From Bugulina stolonifera (Eukaryota > Bryozoa > Gymnolaemata > Cheilostomatida > Bugulidae), in assembly GCA_935421135.1 (NCBI GenBank), contig OW285190.1:13092501-13156500 (forward strand): a DNA stretch of 64,000 nt, read 5' to 3'. Both the position numbers and the translations under genes were made by a program. The notes beneath the pieces are model-generated. The model searched no databases. It had not been told where the DNA came from and saw only the letters and a program-made list of their open reading frames with translations. Shown here piece after piece: positions 1 to 14,002 of this stretch. Position 1 is the stretch's first letter, and every line of letters starts with the position of its first letter.

Positions 1-74
1 AAGCAGAAGGACTAGTGTTTATGTAAAAACATGCAGTTATTACAAAATTTTATGTGAGATTGTTGTTTTTTCAG

Positions 75-3000
75 TGGGAAATACCAGGTCACCTTCAAGA
101 AGTAATCGTGCTAAAGAAGCCGCTGTGGAAAATTTGCTGGATCAACTAACAATACAAACTGCTGGGTCTAAGGTATTGCTTTTTTACTACTAAGTTTAGC
201 ATTATACATTGTAGGCCTCTAGCTATGACCAATATAATGTTCATGAAGTTATTATGTTACAGGTTGAGATGTAACGGAATTATTGTAAACACGGTTTGCT
301 CCACTCGGTCATTTGTGAGAGTTTTTTGTTTCCTTGGTCAATCTATAATCAGGGGACTGTACTTAACAATCATAATGCTTTGCATTTACATGGACATGTG
401 ATAATAATGGGAAGTTCTCCTCTCTTTTAGGCAAGGCCGGCATCTGATTAATCAAGAGCTCATGTGTTCTAGTTACCTGTCACAAAAACAATAGAATTAT
501 ATTTCACTCTCTTTCTACACTTCATGGTCTCTAAACTGTACGGTACACGGCACTGACAGTATTATTATCTAATAGTATTATAATAATATCTACATGTACG
601 TTATAAATAAGATGTTTACTCTTGTACTTTATAGCCAGCGAGTGGAGACTATGACGATTTCTATGTAGAAATACCTGATAGTGAAGAAGGTACAGAGACG
701 GAACCAGAGGATGGGTTAGTGACCCTTAATGATGTCAAATATTAATTTTGTTACTTTAATATTACTTTCCAGCTACTTGGAGGTCGAGATAGCTCAGTTG
801 GTAAAGCACACAGCTTTCATTCTGGAAGCTGTGGGTTCAAATCCCAGCTGGGCTGTTTCTGCCAAAACGCCTTCAGCAAGCTTTTCATCCTAACTTGCTG
901 GGTCTGTTCAGATCAGGACCTAAACTACCAGAGGTATCGTGTACCAAATTCAATCGGGCATGTAAAAGATCCTGGGCACACGCCGTGGAAATCGACGGTG
1001 CTCCAGTTCTATCCATGTGTGGCCTGGTCTTGTTCACCTTTCTGTGATCACACCGGATTACCCCACACATGAGATGAAGAGCAATGTTGTATAACTAGTA
1101 GAACGCTTCATTGCTCTGCTGGCTGCTGGGTACTTCCATTCCAGCATTCCATTGTCATTCGTAACTGAACGGAAGCATTTACTTTTACAGCTGCTGCGAT
1201 ATAACTTCTACGTCCGGTATGAAATGGTTGTGGCCAAACAGATTTTTCTGTTGCCGCTTTTCATAGTTTCATTCAGACATAGTACTGTGAATTAAGAAAT
1301 TCGTTAAACACCTGATATTAAATATCTATTAATAGGTCATGCCTACATGATGACCTGATGGATCATTGGGGGCTTTTACCTCTAGTCCCTTTTATAATAT
1401 GCATTGTATATTACAAAATAACTTGCTATCATTTGTCTCCTTATACTGTAGTTCACCTCCTCAATATCCCCAAGGCGTCTGCGCTACTCGACAGACTATA
1501 TATGAGGATGATGGTTACACTTTCTATGCTGGTGCCGATGAGGAACCTGTAGAAGCAGTACGTACACTTACTACATACACTTACTATTTACACTTACTAC
1601 ATACACTTACTATTTACACTTACCATTTCACATATACTACTAATCTTATACTTACTACTGCTACTTACTATGCACACTTACTACATACACTTACTATTTA
1701 CACTTACTACATACACTTACTATTTACACTTACTATTTACACTTACTATTTACGCTTACTACTTACACTTACTACATACACTTACTATTTACGCTTACTA
1801 CATACACTTACTATTTATACTTACTATTTACACTTACTACAAGTCATACACTTACTACATACACTTACTATTTACACTTACCATTTCACATATACTACTA
1901 ATCTTATACTCACTACTGCTACTTACTATGTACACTTACTACATGGTATATACTATTTTCCTAGTAGCTGTAGTAGTGGAGGAATTTGAATGGTGTAGAT
2001 ATTTGGACAGGGATTACCTGAACCCTTTTGCTTCAGTTTGAATATCAACATGTATGATTATCTAAAGTCTCACCTTCTGTATCTACTTCAATGGTGTCAA
2101 GCTGCTGTTGCCTTCTAGACATTAGACTAACGCGTCGCCTCTTATGCAACAAACTGTGACTAGCAGATAGTGAGCTCTCCACCCTGTTAAAGTTAATTGT
2201 GATAGAATATAGTATGCCTAAGTTGTAATGTAGCATGCTATATAAAATATTAAAGATATAAAAATAAATATACATGTACATGTATATGTAACCGAGCTAT
2301 GTGCATCAATGTTATTGTATAGAGCAATGTTGTTAAACCTATATTATTTTATATTCTAACAGTGTTATATTTATAAACCAATATGTTGTAACAATTGTTA
2401 CTACAGCCAAAACGAGACCACGCGTCTTCGACTCCGAATGGTCAAGTTAAACCAAGAAGCAGGCGGAGCATTCCTCGTCCTTACTATGCTCATGCGTAAG
2501 TCTGTATTTTACTTTTCAAGAACTTCATACCCACAATTATTTTACCAATAGTAATAGAATGTCTACATAATTCACAACGCATGCATGAAAATGTTTAAAA
2601 ATTGAGCAAGTTCTGGTATACCATGTTATGCTCTCCCACCTCTTTAGCCTTCAAGTTTCACTTACGATGTACTTTGTGTTTTTTGGATCATATTGCTATC
2701 TTGATTCCAGATGCGGATATACATGTGTGGTGAAACAAACAATATCACTCTCTCTATACCATACGTTTAGCATGCTTGTACAGTGTAAATATACTCATTC
2801 TATACTTTTACTCACTGTACGGTTACAGAACTGCACAGGCAGCACCAGTGGCCACAGCTACCAGAGAGTCTATATATGAAGATGATGATACTTATACATA
2901 CTATGGTACTGATGGCCGATCTACCAGTATAGCCCCTCCTACCAACGTATGTGCTTTAATTCTTATTATCTGTTCCTATTTTAGCCTGAAGTTATCATGG

Positions 3001-6000
3001 GCGGAGCTCTTGTCTATTAATAACAATTCAAAGTTGCTCTTTTCTGAGAAAATATGCTCAATATGTTAATTGGGAAAAGGCGATGCCTGAATTTTGTAGC
3101 CAATATAAAGTAGCTTATAACTACACAGTCATACTGATGCCTAAATAAAGTCATACATTTACAATATAGCCATCCATGATACTCAAAAGCTATAGGTTAT
3201 AATATGTATAATGTGAAGTTTTCCCCTCTTACAAAAGATGGATGGGAGAGGACAATTTCATATCTCAATCATTAGTTTTGGGTGGCATAATAACAGTTGC
3301 TACGCGGTGTATGAGCCATACTGTACAACCAGCAAACACAAATCTTGGAATGTGTTTACAGTACTCCAAATATCAGTTTGCACTAACCTGATATCTTCCT
3401 GATTCACATAATATGGTAGCCAAGACCAGTGATCATGTAGTGTATTATGTTGTATCTAGATGCATTTATAGCATAGTTTGGTTGTATTCTAATATAGCCA
3501 AAATGCGACCAATCCTCATCCACCCCTAATGCTCAGGTTAAACCTACGGCACACAAAGGCAAGAGGAAAAGCGTTCCCCATGCATACCCGTAAGTTCTTT
3601 ATTCATATGTTGTTGTTGTAGGAGCTACATGTAAATTCACCGTCTAATGTTCTAATTAATCTTTTATCAATATACATGTATTCAAGCTGCCAAAAGCTAA
3701 TAATCTTTGGTTTTGAATGATATTTTTAATAGGGTTAATACAGAGGTTATATAATTCATAATGATGTATGGGAACACTTTGTGTATGCAGTTCGTAGTAA
3801 GATGTCTCCCACTGAATCAAGCCAATGATATTTGTATCTGGAGATGAAGATTGGTGTTTGTATAATATTGTCTCTTTTCAACCAAGTTAGTAACGGTTTC
3901 CAACTGTCTTTTATGATATTGTAATGCTTTAGAAATCCCCAAAAAGCTGCATCCCCCTTCCCAAATGGAGATAGAGTTTACCGACAGGTATTTGTTTATA
4001 TACATAATTATGCCATTCTAACCAACAATAGCACCGACTTACTAAATGTACATGAAAGATTCACATAACACTATCTACATTGTACATGTACATGTAGCTG
4101 CTATATTCATTACGCAGTTTTATGCAATAAAAAGAACATAACTCTACATGTTGATTATATGGATTGAACATTTTAAATGACATGAATACATGACTTGCCA
4201 GACCACAAAGTATTTATATTACTTATTCAGTAGTTCTGCTTGAAACAGCCTTTGGTAAGTGAGGTGGAGACCAATGAAAGTAAGGGCTACTAGGCACATA
4301 ATGTAACTCTTTCTGGGCCCTCATGTGATACATGTTTGATCTTATACATTTATAGTTATAGTTACTGAGTTGTTAGGGAAATGAACTTTAATGTCTTTAA
4401 TTGCTTATTGTACGATGTAGGTCGAGCCAAAACTAGTGACTCCACACGACGCCCAGACTCGTCAAATGCAGGAAGCTGTCTCTTCTGAAATTACAACTCC
4501 ACCGCTAGAATTTGAAGGAGCGAACGCTCAATCACAAACAGGTGCAGGCAGAGTCAGACAATCACTTGCCGAGACAACACGGTCCTCTGCTGGATATGAA
4601 CATATTTCTGCCACAGAATTTTTAGGAGAAGAGACTGAATTCACACCGATGGCATTTAGTGGGCAAAGTCGAACAGCTGAAGGCAGGGTGAGGTTTGCAT
4701 CTAGCTGCGGGAGGAATCAATCAGAAACTCAAAGACAAATGTACGCAAGGAGACAATCCCCCTATCCTTATGAAAGATCACACGGCTCCTCTCCATACGT
4801 GCAGAGACGGGCAGATATCGAGGTTAAGAAGTGGTCAGCACCTTCTGATTTTACTCAAGAAGGTAGAGACAGGAAGCGATCGGCCTCTGTAGGTGAAGAG
4901 AAGAACAGAGAGACAACGTCTCCCAACAGTCGCAGTCCTTCCGTACAAGAGGAACAGGTACCACATCTAAGATCAATGTCCGAAGCGAGACACCGAGCCC
5001 AGTCTACATATGGTAGAGGGAGGTATTATTCTACTCCGTATGAGCAAGGTCAATTGCCATCTTCTTCAGGGCAATGGCAGTTTCCATCCTTCAGACAGTC
5101 AGTTGACAACAGAGGTATGTCTGTAGTCTCTCAGGAAACCTCTAATGCTGATTTTCAGTCAATACCCAGCAATCTCACTTCCCCAGAGAGATTGAGAAAA
5201 CTGACAGAGCAACAGTCTATGGCAGCTCAAGGATCCAGACGTCATACTCTGGAATCTGTCAACACAAAAGTCGCTACAGCTAAGCCTATCAATGAAAACC
5301 TAGGACAAGCTACTGGGTAAGGTTGAATTAGTGATAATAAATTAACAACTTTTGTTATTTTAATATGTACATGTATATTGCAACTAAAGTGTATTTGGTA
5401 TTAGGTTGTGTACGCTATCATGAAACAATGCTGTTAGGTGCTGTGTTTATCAGACGTTTTTGTATCTTCTTACAACTACATGTATTACTACATGTATTTC
5501 AAAATGCAATTAGTTTATTCTAGTAGAAGAATCACATTTACCTTAGCCAACGGAACATGATATAATATGCAATAATGGCTGTACCATGTAACTACATTAT
5601 GATATCAATATATAAACAACATTGCAGTGAAGCAGATCAGTCACAGGGCAAAGTAGCTTATGAGTATGGCGAAAGGTTCCTTCCTGAGAACTTTGATAAA
5701 GTACCAAAGTCGACACAACAGAAACCGACTCAATCTTCTCAACAACAAGAATGCCAGAAGTTGCAGCAGGTGAAGATGATGGAGCAGTATCAAAATGAGA
5801 TATGCAGGCAGCAGCAGGCAGCCCAGTTGGCTCAGTCACATCAAGAGAAGAGAGAGAAACTAGAGCAGCTACGAACAGCAGTTAAGAATGCTCAACAAGA
5901 ACCTAGGAAACAGCAAATCCAATTGTTGTAAGTATGATATTTCCTATTTCACTGCTTGGTTATCTGTAAACGCTGTAGGATTGTAAAATGTTGTCTTTAT

Positions 6001-9000
6001 GTTAAGGAGATTTTAATTTATAAATGGATGAAAATTAGGTACATGCATACTTAGTGTAGGTATAATTTCACATAAGTCGTACATAGCCAGAGTTCTCCGA
6101 ACCCAATTAAATAGCTAGCAGTAGATATTATGGGTGCATTTTGTTGAGGGTGTATTGTAGAATTTGAGCTAATGTAAGGATTTCATCCATATTCTGTGTT
6201 GACGACACAACGTCAAGACTTGTATTCACTTGCCAATCTCTGTCTCAATTATTGTCAGTATTTGCTCGCCTTGAGTGCAATAGCAACTAATAGAAAACAT
6301 GACTGTATTACATTATGTGTCGGCATTAATTTTTAATTTTGTAATCAATATTTTAGGTGTAAATGTGAACCGTATAATCCCGATAGTGCAAGCGAACCAT
6401 GCAATTCTAACCTTGATGACAGGTGAGTGTGACTCTTCTAGCTTTGTATAATTTAATATATTACATTTGGTTTAGTCCACTTTCACACACAGTAATGTAT
6501 GCAGTGTACTAGATACCCCTTATTCTTCAGTAAACTGCCAGAAGAAAATAAAACAACATGCATGCATTTATTAGAAAAAAAACCAGCATAGTCTAATATC
6601 TTTCAGCCACTTTCGCTATAAATCTCCATGTTTAGCTAGCTATTAAATTATTTTATTACACATATTGTAATTATCGTTGCAGTATCAATGCTGAAACCCT
6701 GTCGGCTGCGCTCACCCAGGCATGCAGTGCAGTAGCCCAACAGAGCATGTCCACCCCTCCCAACACCAGAACTACAAGGTATCGTTATACAATTTTATGA
6801 TCTAATAGCTATTTTCGTTTAACCTGGAATGTGCTATACTCTATAGCTACAGATCCAGAGATGTACGTATACACCACATGCACGTATTTCAGGTAAAGGT
6901 AGGGCCTATGTGCAAATTGAGTGTAATTTATGCCGATAGAACAGTGAGTAAATTCTCCAAACACACGCTCATTGGCTACGTAATCTCTTACATGTAGTTG
7001 CTGGATATACAATATGCATTGTTTATCGTATTTCTGGAGTTACCCTCTCTTCATTGTGGTTCTAATGTGATGTTTAGCATCTTGCTACCTGAGTTTCAGG
7101 CACAGTCCAATTTAGTCTATACATTCTTACCCACTTCTAGCACATACATGGATATACGTGTATGACTTGTCATGAATCCATTGGCCTAGGCCAAATGCAA
7201 AATTATATTTTCTAGCGAGAAATCCAAGTGTGCCAATAAGCAAGGAATGTTTTTTTCGACCAAGCACAAATGAGGGCTGCTAGCACTTTTGGCCTGGGTA
7301 GAGCAGCCACCTTAAAACCTTTTTTCTGGTCAAAGAGGGAAAAGTCCATGTGCAAATACTGTATATGTATACTAAGACCGAAAGCATTAAAACATTGTAA
7401 TCAAGACGAACAATTGATTATAATCTGTGGTAATGTTTTAGTCTAACAGACCAGCTTTTCCTTTGCTACTACACAAGATATTGTATTATTATCACATAGA
7501 GCAGTCTGTTTATAGCCCAACAGAAGGAATTTGGTGCAAAAGTATAGAAATTTGAGATACTTTTACATGTAATTCTTCGCTAAAGCTGAAGCAGGAGAAG
7601 TTGTCTTCTCTATGTTTTATTGGTTGACCGCCCGTACTTTAAACCCCAACCAATGGACTAAGAGTCTAAGACTATAAAATTTCTCCACTGCTTCATAACA
7701 GAACAGAAAGCATTCCAGGGTCATGGCAACAAGATTAATTGTTTCACTAGAAAATCTATGTTATGCTACATACATGTATAATATCTATCACCCTTTTTAT
7801 TTCCTGACTTGTTCATAGTTTATCTACATGTATCATCCACTTGTGCGCTGTGGAGGCAAGTGAATAATTCTATTATCTTTTATAAGCCTGCAGCGTCCTG
7901 TAAACTCTTGTTCCGGTGCCAACCAAGGAATGGCTGGCAGGACAACAGCAGTGTATAATAATAATTTGTAAGTACATGATTGTATCATAAACAACATCAC
8001 ATGAGCGAGGTCTTTATTTATAGGAGTTTGAGTTTTGTCACATGTTAGACACGTTGTGTTACATGTTACTGTTAGACACATTGTGTTACATGTTAGACAC
8101 GTTGTGTTATACACGTGTACAATAAAACAACATTCATTCTATTGTGTTACAAAAACATGCTACACAGTCATGCTAATTATTAATATCAGGTAAAAAACTA
8201 GTATCTGAAGAGATCAGAGTTTTTTCTAATTTGGGTTAGAGAAGAGGGGGGGGGGGAGGCAAAGTAGCACAAGAGTAATATAAGGTTGGATGCCCTTCCT
8301 AGCACCACCCATGACCTTTTACTTCAGAGTTCAGAGCCCTAACCACTAGGCCACGCCTGTTCCTTAATTACATGCAATATACTACACATCTAATTACATG
8401 TATATACATTATATATGTATGTAAGAAATATGACTGAAGAGAGGGAATAACTCCAATTGAAATCATTGTTTTTGTAACACACTTTTACACAATGACAATA
8501 ATGTTACATGCATGTAATGACTGTTAGAATGCGGAATATTGGCTCCTTATCATAAAGTAGAGTGTTTCTCTGTACTTGAACAGGGACAATCTACAGCCAC
8601 CACCATACAGTGGTACTCAGTATAATGGACCAATGGACAGCAAGACACCTAGGTAAAAGTTCTGTGTGCCTAACGACTACATGTACTTGCATTCGGGCTG
8701 CTAGCTCTTACTAGAAAATATTGTACTTGTATATTGCGTCAGTCTTTTATGCTGCCAGATAGAGACTCCTTATACATGTACATGCATGTACACAGCCTAG
8801 TTGAATAATATGCTATTTTAGTCAACCTGTTATCTATCCTGTTGGCGTAGGCTAGTTCGGAATTTTATATGCTGTTTTAACGTTGTTTATCATAGTACAT
8901 GTAAGTTCTCCTAGTAAAACATTTTTGTGTGTCAGTTTGTTAACAGGAAGTAGGATGTGTGTATATATCAGCACAGCAGTGTATATTGTGTAGTGTACCT

Positions 9001-12000
9001 GATATTTTCTACTTCGTGTAACATCTACCTTGTGTATATACATGTAGGTCACAATCTCCAAGCCCACAAAGACCACCTAGTCGCTATGGAAAGTGAGTAT
9101 AAACAAATATGGGTTGCCCACCATTGTGTAGCGATTAGACAGCAGTAATTGGTAGGAATTCTTCAGTGACCTTTGAGTCTTTGAGTATTACAAGCATACG
9201 CCCCCAAAGTTTGCTGTTGGAATAAAGTTGGATCATTTTATTACGAGTCTCTAAATAAACAGAGAGAAGAAAACTCCCAGTTTCCTAATACAAGGGTGTA
9301 GTTTAGTTTCCCAGGGATATGTTAATGTAGCCTAGGCCAAATGTAAATATGTACTAGAAGTAGGGTTTGCTGGGAGGCATCACTTTGTCGCTGCTGATTG
9401 TTCTAGAACACAGTCTACTCCTACAGCACCTCCCTCCTACCACTCTTCCTATTATAGCATGCAGTCCTTCCCTTACCAAGGCCCGCCTCCAAACACTCCT
9501 CAGTCTAAAGACTCATTCCAAGTACCATGTGACAGCCAGCAAGGCGTTCAAGATGCTGAGCCGTTGTTAACATACCCATACCAAACAAATGCTGCTCCAT
9601 CTAATACACCACCATCCCTTCCTTCTAGGGTAAGCACTTGGTTCTTTTTATCTTGTAGGCAAATTTGTCTAACAATTTTTGTTGTAATTCATTGATTGCC
9701 AAAAATAATTTTTATGTAACCAAATTTATTTGCTAGAAATATAATTCATAGTAGCATGACGTTATATAACGTTTTCTTGCCAATTGCTACCAATATTAGG
9801 ACTCCACACCAATATACTTTCAAGTGTGCACTTACACTGTAACATGCAGCACAGAATTATACTATTTATTATCTGGCTTGTTTGTTTGTATTTCTAGCAA
9901 GTAGCACCATCCCAGAATCTCAGAAATGCAACTGCTGGTGAGAAAGACCAGAGCATGTAAGTGAGCTTACAAGTACCATCTCTTTAAACTCCAGTGTAGT
10001 TGTGGTTACGTACCATCTCCCTAAACTCTGGTGTAGTTGTGGTTATGTACCACCTTTCTAAACTCTAGTGTGTGTAATTATTTCTTAAAAGATATTGTTC
10101 TCCAATTTGGTTAGGATTATTTTAGAATAAATTTGCAATTGTCAGGGTAAGATGACATCAGCTTGTTATTTAGGTCTACAATATAGTAAAAGTTCTTCCA
10201 GTTTCTGTAATGCTTTCAGTTTGCTCATTGGCAACTGATTATAATTAATATGAATTATTCGGTAACGTTTATCCAGTATTGTTGAAAATTTGGTAAATAT
10301 TCAAATAGGGACCTTTTTCTTGAATACAGTTCATAATACTAAGGCCACACCTCTGTTATGTATTCTGTTTGTATTCTACATTGGAGTTGCCCTTATTGTT
10401 ATAGAGGTAGAGGGCAACTCCAAGATTTTAATAAAAATTACTACTGGAGTCCCTAGTATGCTAGTAAAGATACTCCTGAAAATAATACTAAGTCAAAAAG
10501 ACAACTAAAACTTTTAGTGGTTTCCAGTCTACTGTGTCGCAATGTTAATCTGAATCCCATAACAATTTACAATTCTATTATAAACAAAAGTAATAAAACT
10601 GATATTATACACATGTATTGTCTATATCATTTAGGGGATCAGCTTCCAATTGCGGTCCTTGTCATAGCAGTGGAGGAGCCATACAGCAGTCAGTTAAGGT
10701 ACGCTAATCTCTTGATGTTACATCTATCTTTGACTACATGACCACCATGATAATGTGAATGGCATTTGATTTATCATGGAATATAATTTGATTACTAATA
10801 TGCCTTAGAGAAATAATGCCATAGTGCAGAAACATCAATAAAGTGGTATTTGACTGCAGATTACATAAGACAAGTACTTCATCCTATCAATAAAAAAAAT
10901 CCTCAGTCATTTGTTCTTTAACTATGGATAGAGAAAATTTTAAATAAAAATATTTTCTTATTGGATAGTACTAGAAGTGGAGTTATATTGTATATGTACG
11001 TATCTGATCCATTGGATGATTTCTCCACTTATGCTAAAAAAATTGTAACCATCCATAACCATGTTTTTTTCCAACACTGTGCGTGTTGGGGTAAAATAGG
11101 CAATATCGATATTATTATCTAATAATACTACCCTTCAACTCTTGCACTATGTGATTTGCTTTACCTTACAGACACGAGTGGCAGATATCTCAACAGAAGA
11201 GCTGGAAGCAGCGCTACGAGAGAGACGAGCTGCTGAAGTGAACAGATGTAATGCCCAGCGTGCAACCAATGGTATGTAGACTATAGCCCTACTTATTGTC
11301 TGCACAGGTGCTAGATATGCATGCTGTTGGTTCGTTTGTATCGTGTATGTAAATGATACCATAATTATCTTTCTAGGAGTTAAAAGACAAGAAGTCTCGA
11401 GGAAATGTGCACCAAGGGATGACTCATTTGTTCCATCCATGACACTGTCCCCATCTTGTAGGAAACCACAAGACTCTTGCCTGGTACCGTACTATATTAT
11501 TATCAATTCTATTGGTGAAAACATACTAAAGTCCTGTCAGTGGTGGCATTTTATCTGTCATTATGGCAAGGATCACTTACAGTTGAAGAACGGAATCGCT
11601 CATGACATACTGGGACAGAATTTACTTCAATGCTGATAGTGTGTTTCACTTTAACCTAACCATCTCTCTATTGTACCATTAATGTACCCAGACAGTACTC
11701 ATTCATACTAGCCATACACTGTACATTGATGTATTGATATCAGTCGACTATGGCTTTCAGACTAGTAGAGTGAGATCACCAGTTAGTAGCAAGTATGACT
11801 GTACCACCAACTCAGCAGACAAGACGTCGTCTGGTAAAGGAGCTAAAGCACTGAACAGAGAGCCAAGTCTTGACGAACTGATGTGTAAATCTCCAAATAA
11901 AACTCAAAATGTAAGAAACTGTCACCTACACAACGATGCTGGTAATAAGACGCCAGTCTTTTCATCTCACAAACCTTTGAATGTAAACATTAGAAATATT

Positions 12001-13713
12001 GTCAGGTAGTGCATTTCTTTTTTTAATGATAGGAAATTGGTTTTTGATGCTCCCAACTGCGAAATTATTCCCACAGAGTGTGTGCCTTGAATATTGTATT
12101 ACATGTACATGTATGTTATTACTCGAGCCCCTTTCTAACACTGAAGTTTATGCTTTGCACATAAATAGTGAAAAGTAGAGGATAATTATCTATAGGCACC
12201 ATGTACCCATACATACACTGTACATACATACATACATACAATGTGTATACATGTACAAATGTATATACATGTATATATATATACATGTTAGCACTTCCTG
12301 ACTGCACTGACTTCACAAGAATTCCTATGGCTGAACGACAAAAATTCATCCAGACCAACAGATGGTGTTATGGATGTCTTGTTGAAAAACACTGTATACA
12401 TATATATAATATATTCTTCACCAGCACTAATACATTGCCACCAATTTGAATGTTTATGCAGTATAATCCATGTAAATTATATTGTATATTGTTAGAAGAG
12501 AAATGTATCTCCAGCATGCGTTCCATGTCAGCGCCCAAAACCTAAAGACACTTGCTCTCCTTGTCAAGTAAGTTTCAGTCGAGCAAACATAGTAATATCA
12601 ATTAGTCAGCTTCTGTGAATTCGGTGTAATTCTTGTGAACATTAGTTCTTTTCCACTGATCACTATCTAAAAACTAACACTGTTTTGTTACACTTGGGTT
12701 ACACAGATACTTATATTACCAAATGCATACCATTCTGAGTAAAAGTAAGCCATTTCTTTTGTGATATACATGTACAATGTAGCTTACCATGGCATAGTAC
12801 ATTGCCTTTTCTTTAATGCTGCTTGAACACTATTGTTGTATACTGTGTTGTTGTTGTCAGGGAGGCAGTGCACCAAGACCAGCTGGTAAAGCTCTGTTTC
12901 AATTGATGTCCGAATCTGAAACTGATTGTCAGAAGGTGAGCGTGAAGAGATGTTGTTATGATAGTGCCCCTTGCTGTAGGCAAATAACCGTTCACCTTGA
13001 TATAATTATTAGACAGTCTGATAGAACAGCTCACTATGGAAATGTGCAACAAGTAGACAATAATATAATTTGTGTTGCCTTCATTATTAATTGCGGTATC
13101 TTGAATAAAAGTAAAATTTTGAAATTCCACCTTTGAAAACTAACATTTTACATTGGACTAGTATTAGGCCATGTTGAATCCACTGACTTGTATAATTGAT
13201 CTTTGTAGTATGATAAACTATGCTGTCCTAAACCAGATACAGGAAACAGAGGTATGTATAATGTATCATGTAGAGGATATCGGTGCACGTGTGCCAGTGT
13301 GGTAGAACATGATACATTCTTGGAGTTATCCTCTTTTTGTTTTAACAAGTAGGCCTTCTTTAAAACTTTTGAAAACAGTAAGATATCCCCATATAGACTA
13401 AGAAGGAGATAACAGTGATCTACATAATAGGCCTATTTATATAACGGTCATATCATCATGTTAATAGCTAGCCTTGTTATTTGATGATATAGGGCTATAA
13501 GAATGGATGATACATGTATTTTATAAACCATGCACTATATGTGTATTTATTATAACTACAGACTGCAGTAGTTATAGCTTATCCAACTGATTTCAAATTA
13601 TAGGTGGAAAGAGTGGACCAAGATATAAATTACCAAGTAAGGCAGCGCCAATGGAAGACGATTGTACTGAAGATGAGTCATGTGATTGTCGCATGTGCAC
13701 AATGTGTACTTAG
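75..13713 (+). CDS. Unrecognised low-complexity protein, 24 exons in window, 5' end outside
   Basis: I do not recognise this gene. Exons joined by consistent phases: 75-172, 635-714, 1452-1557, 2407-2495, 2829-2946, 3498-3589, 3933-3987, 4421-5316, 5628-5927, 6357-6422, 6683-6778, 7887-7967, 8584-8652, 9048-9092, 9407-9629, 9898-9956, 10635-10698, 11172-11271, 11377-11483, 11761-11910, 12496-12567, 12861-12935, 13209-13251, 13604-13713 (TAG). This gives about 1,060 residues; the first exon starts in mid-codon, so the gene begins left of the window. The protein looks mostly disordered: acidic Tyr-rich exons (IYEDDGYTFY, IYEDDDTYTYY), a long Ser/Arg/Gln exon, then a Gln/Lys/Glu stretch likely to be coiled coil (QEKREKLEQLRTAVKNAQQ), Pro/Ser/Tyr-rich exons, and a Cys-rich tail (CVPC, CSPC, KLCCPKP, CDCRMCTMCT). 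No signal peptide, membrane segment or catalytic motif is visible. Two neighbouring exon types are duplicated. The donor at 11484 (GTACCG) is weak and the small exon at 3933 is inferred from phase. Confidence 0.75.
782..1190 (+). repeat. tRNA-derived SINE-like element
   Basis: The first 75 bases resemble a tRNA: an A-box-like TAGCTCAGTTGG, a possible anticodon stem (CAGCTT/AAGCTG) and a B-box-like GGTTCAAATCC near 833. The acceptor stem does not pair well, so this is not a working tRNA gene. A non-tRNA body of roughly 300 bases follows, less AT-rich than its surroundings. The element lies in the intron between exons 635-714 and 1452-1557 of the first gene. The 3' end is uncertain because no clear target duplication or tail was found. 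Confidence 0.55.
1558..1950 (+). repeat. 13-bp minisatellite (CACTTACTATTTA / CACTTACTACATA)
   Basis: About 25 tandem units of 13 bp alternate between CACTTACTATTTA and CACTTACTACATA types. A larger block containing a CATATACTACTAATC segment occurs twice, near 1621-1670 and 1883-1928, so there is a higher-order duplication of about 260 bp. The array begins directly at the splice donor after 1557, and the reading frame of the upstream exon stays open through almost all of it. Confidence 0.85.
7583..7700. repeat. Short inverted-repeat element of the GGAGTTGTCTTCTC family
   Basis: The left end GAAGCAGGAGAAGTTGTCTTCTCT is mirrored imperfectly by CTCCACTGCTTC near 7683. It lies in the intron between exons 6683-6778 and 7887-7967 of the first gene. 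Similar cores recur at 20380, 52541, 55383 and 57043, which suggests a small MITE-like family. Its ends are approximate. Confidence 0.4.
8041..8112 (+). repeat. Three-copy 21-bp tandem repeat (GTTAGACACGTTGTGTTACAT)
   Basis: Three near-identical copies of GTTAGACACGTTGTGTTACAT start at about 8044, 8071 and 8092, with an extra GTTACT between the first two. It is intronic. Confidence 0.7.
8281..8362 (-). repeat. tRNA-derived SINE-like fragment
   Basis: Read on the minus strand it begins GGCGTGGCCTAGTGGTTAGGGC, with an A-box-like TGGCCTAGTGG and a later GGTCATGGGT where a B box would lie, followed by a non-tRNA tail. An 11-base G run lies beside it at about 8246-8256. A related A-box sequence occurs at 32620-32761. 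It is intronic in the first gene. Confidence 0.5.
10380..10426. repeat. Short hairpin (TTGGAGTTGCCCT ... AGGGCAACTCCAA)
   Basis: Two arms of about 13 bp flank a loop of about 20 bases. The arms resemble the core of the dispersed inverted-repeat family seen at 53356 and 57041. It is intronic in the first gene. Confidence 0.6.
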
Positions 13714-13842
13714 TGTAAACATTGACAGAGTAAGGGGCTCTCGCTTGCCCACCCTACTTGTTAAAGCAGACTGTAATAATACCTGGACTATGTGAACAAC
13801 TTGTAATCACTTTTCGTTTTAATCAAAACACCAGAAGAAAGT

Positions 13843-14002
13843 AATAAATTGCTGTGATATTAAAATACAATATTCACAATAAATCATTAAAATTAACTCA
13901 TAAACAATTTGTGTAAATCAGTATATTGTTGTGAAACCTCACAAACAATCAAGTAATACTTAGTTTCTAGAAGTTTCTTCAGATTCCTTATTGAGAAATA
14001 AA
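13843..14002 (+). other. Polyadenylation signals downstream of the first gene
   Basis: AATAAA occurs at 13843-13848, 13878-13883 and 13997-14002, starting 130 bases after the TAG at 13713. The convergent TMEM248-like gene has its stop at 14403, so the two 3' ends share a gap of less than 700 bases. Which signal is used cannot be told from sequence. Confidence 0.5.

Noticed and set aside
782..857. Possible functional tRNA gene
   Set aside because: A and B boxes are present but the acceptor stem does not pair and the sequence runs into a SINE-like body.
1366..1989. 207-codon frame as a stand-alone gene
   Set aside because: It is one exon of the first gene plus intronic minisatellite sequence.
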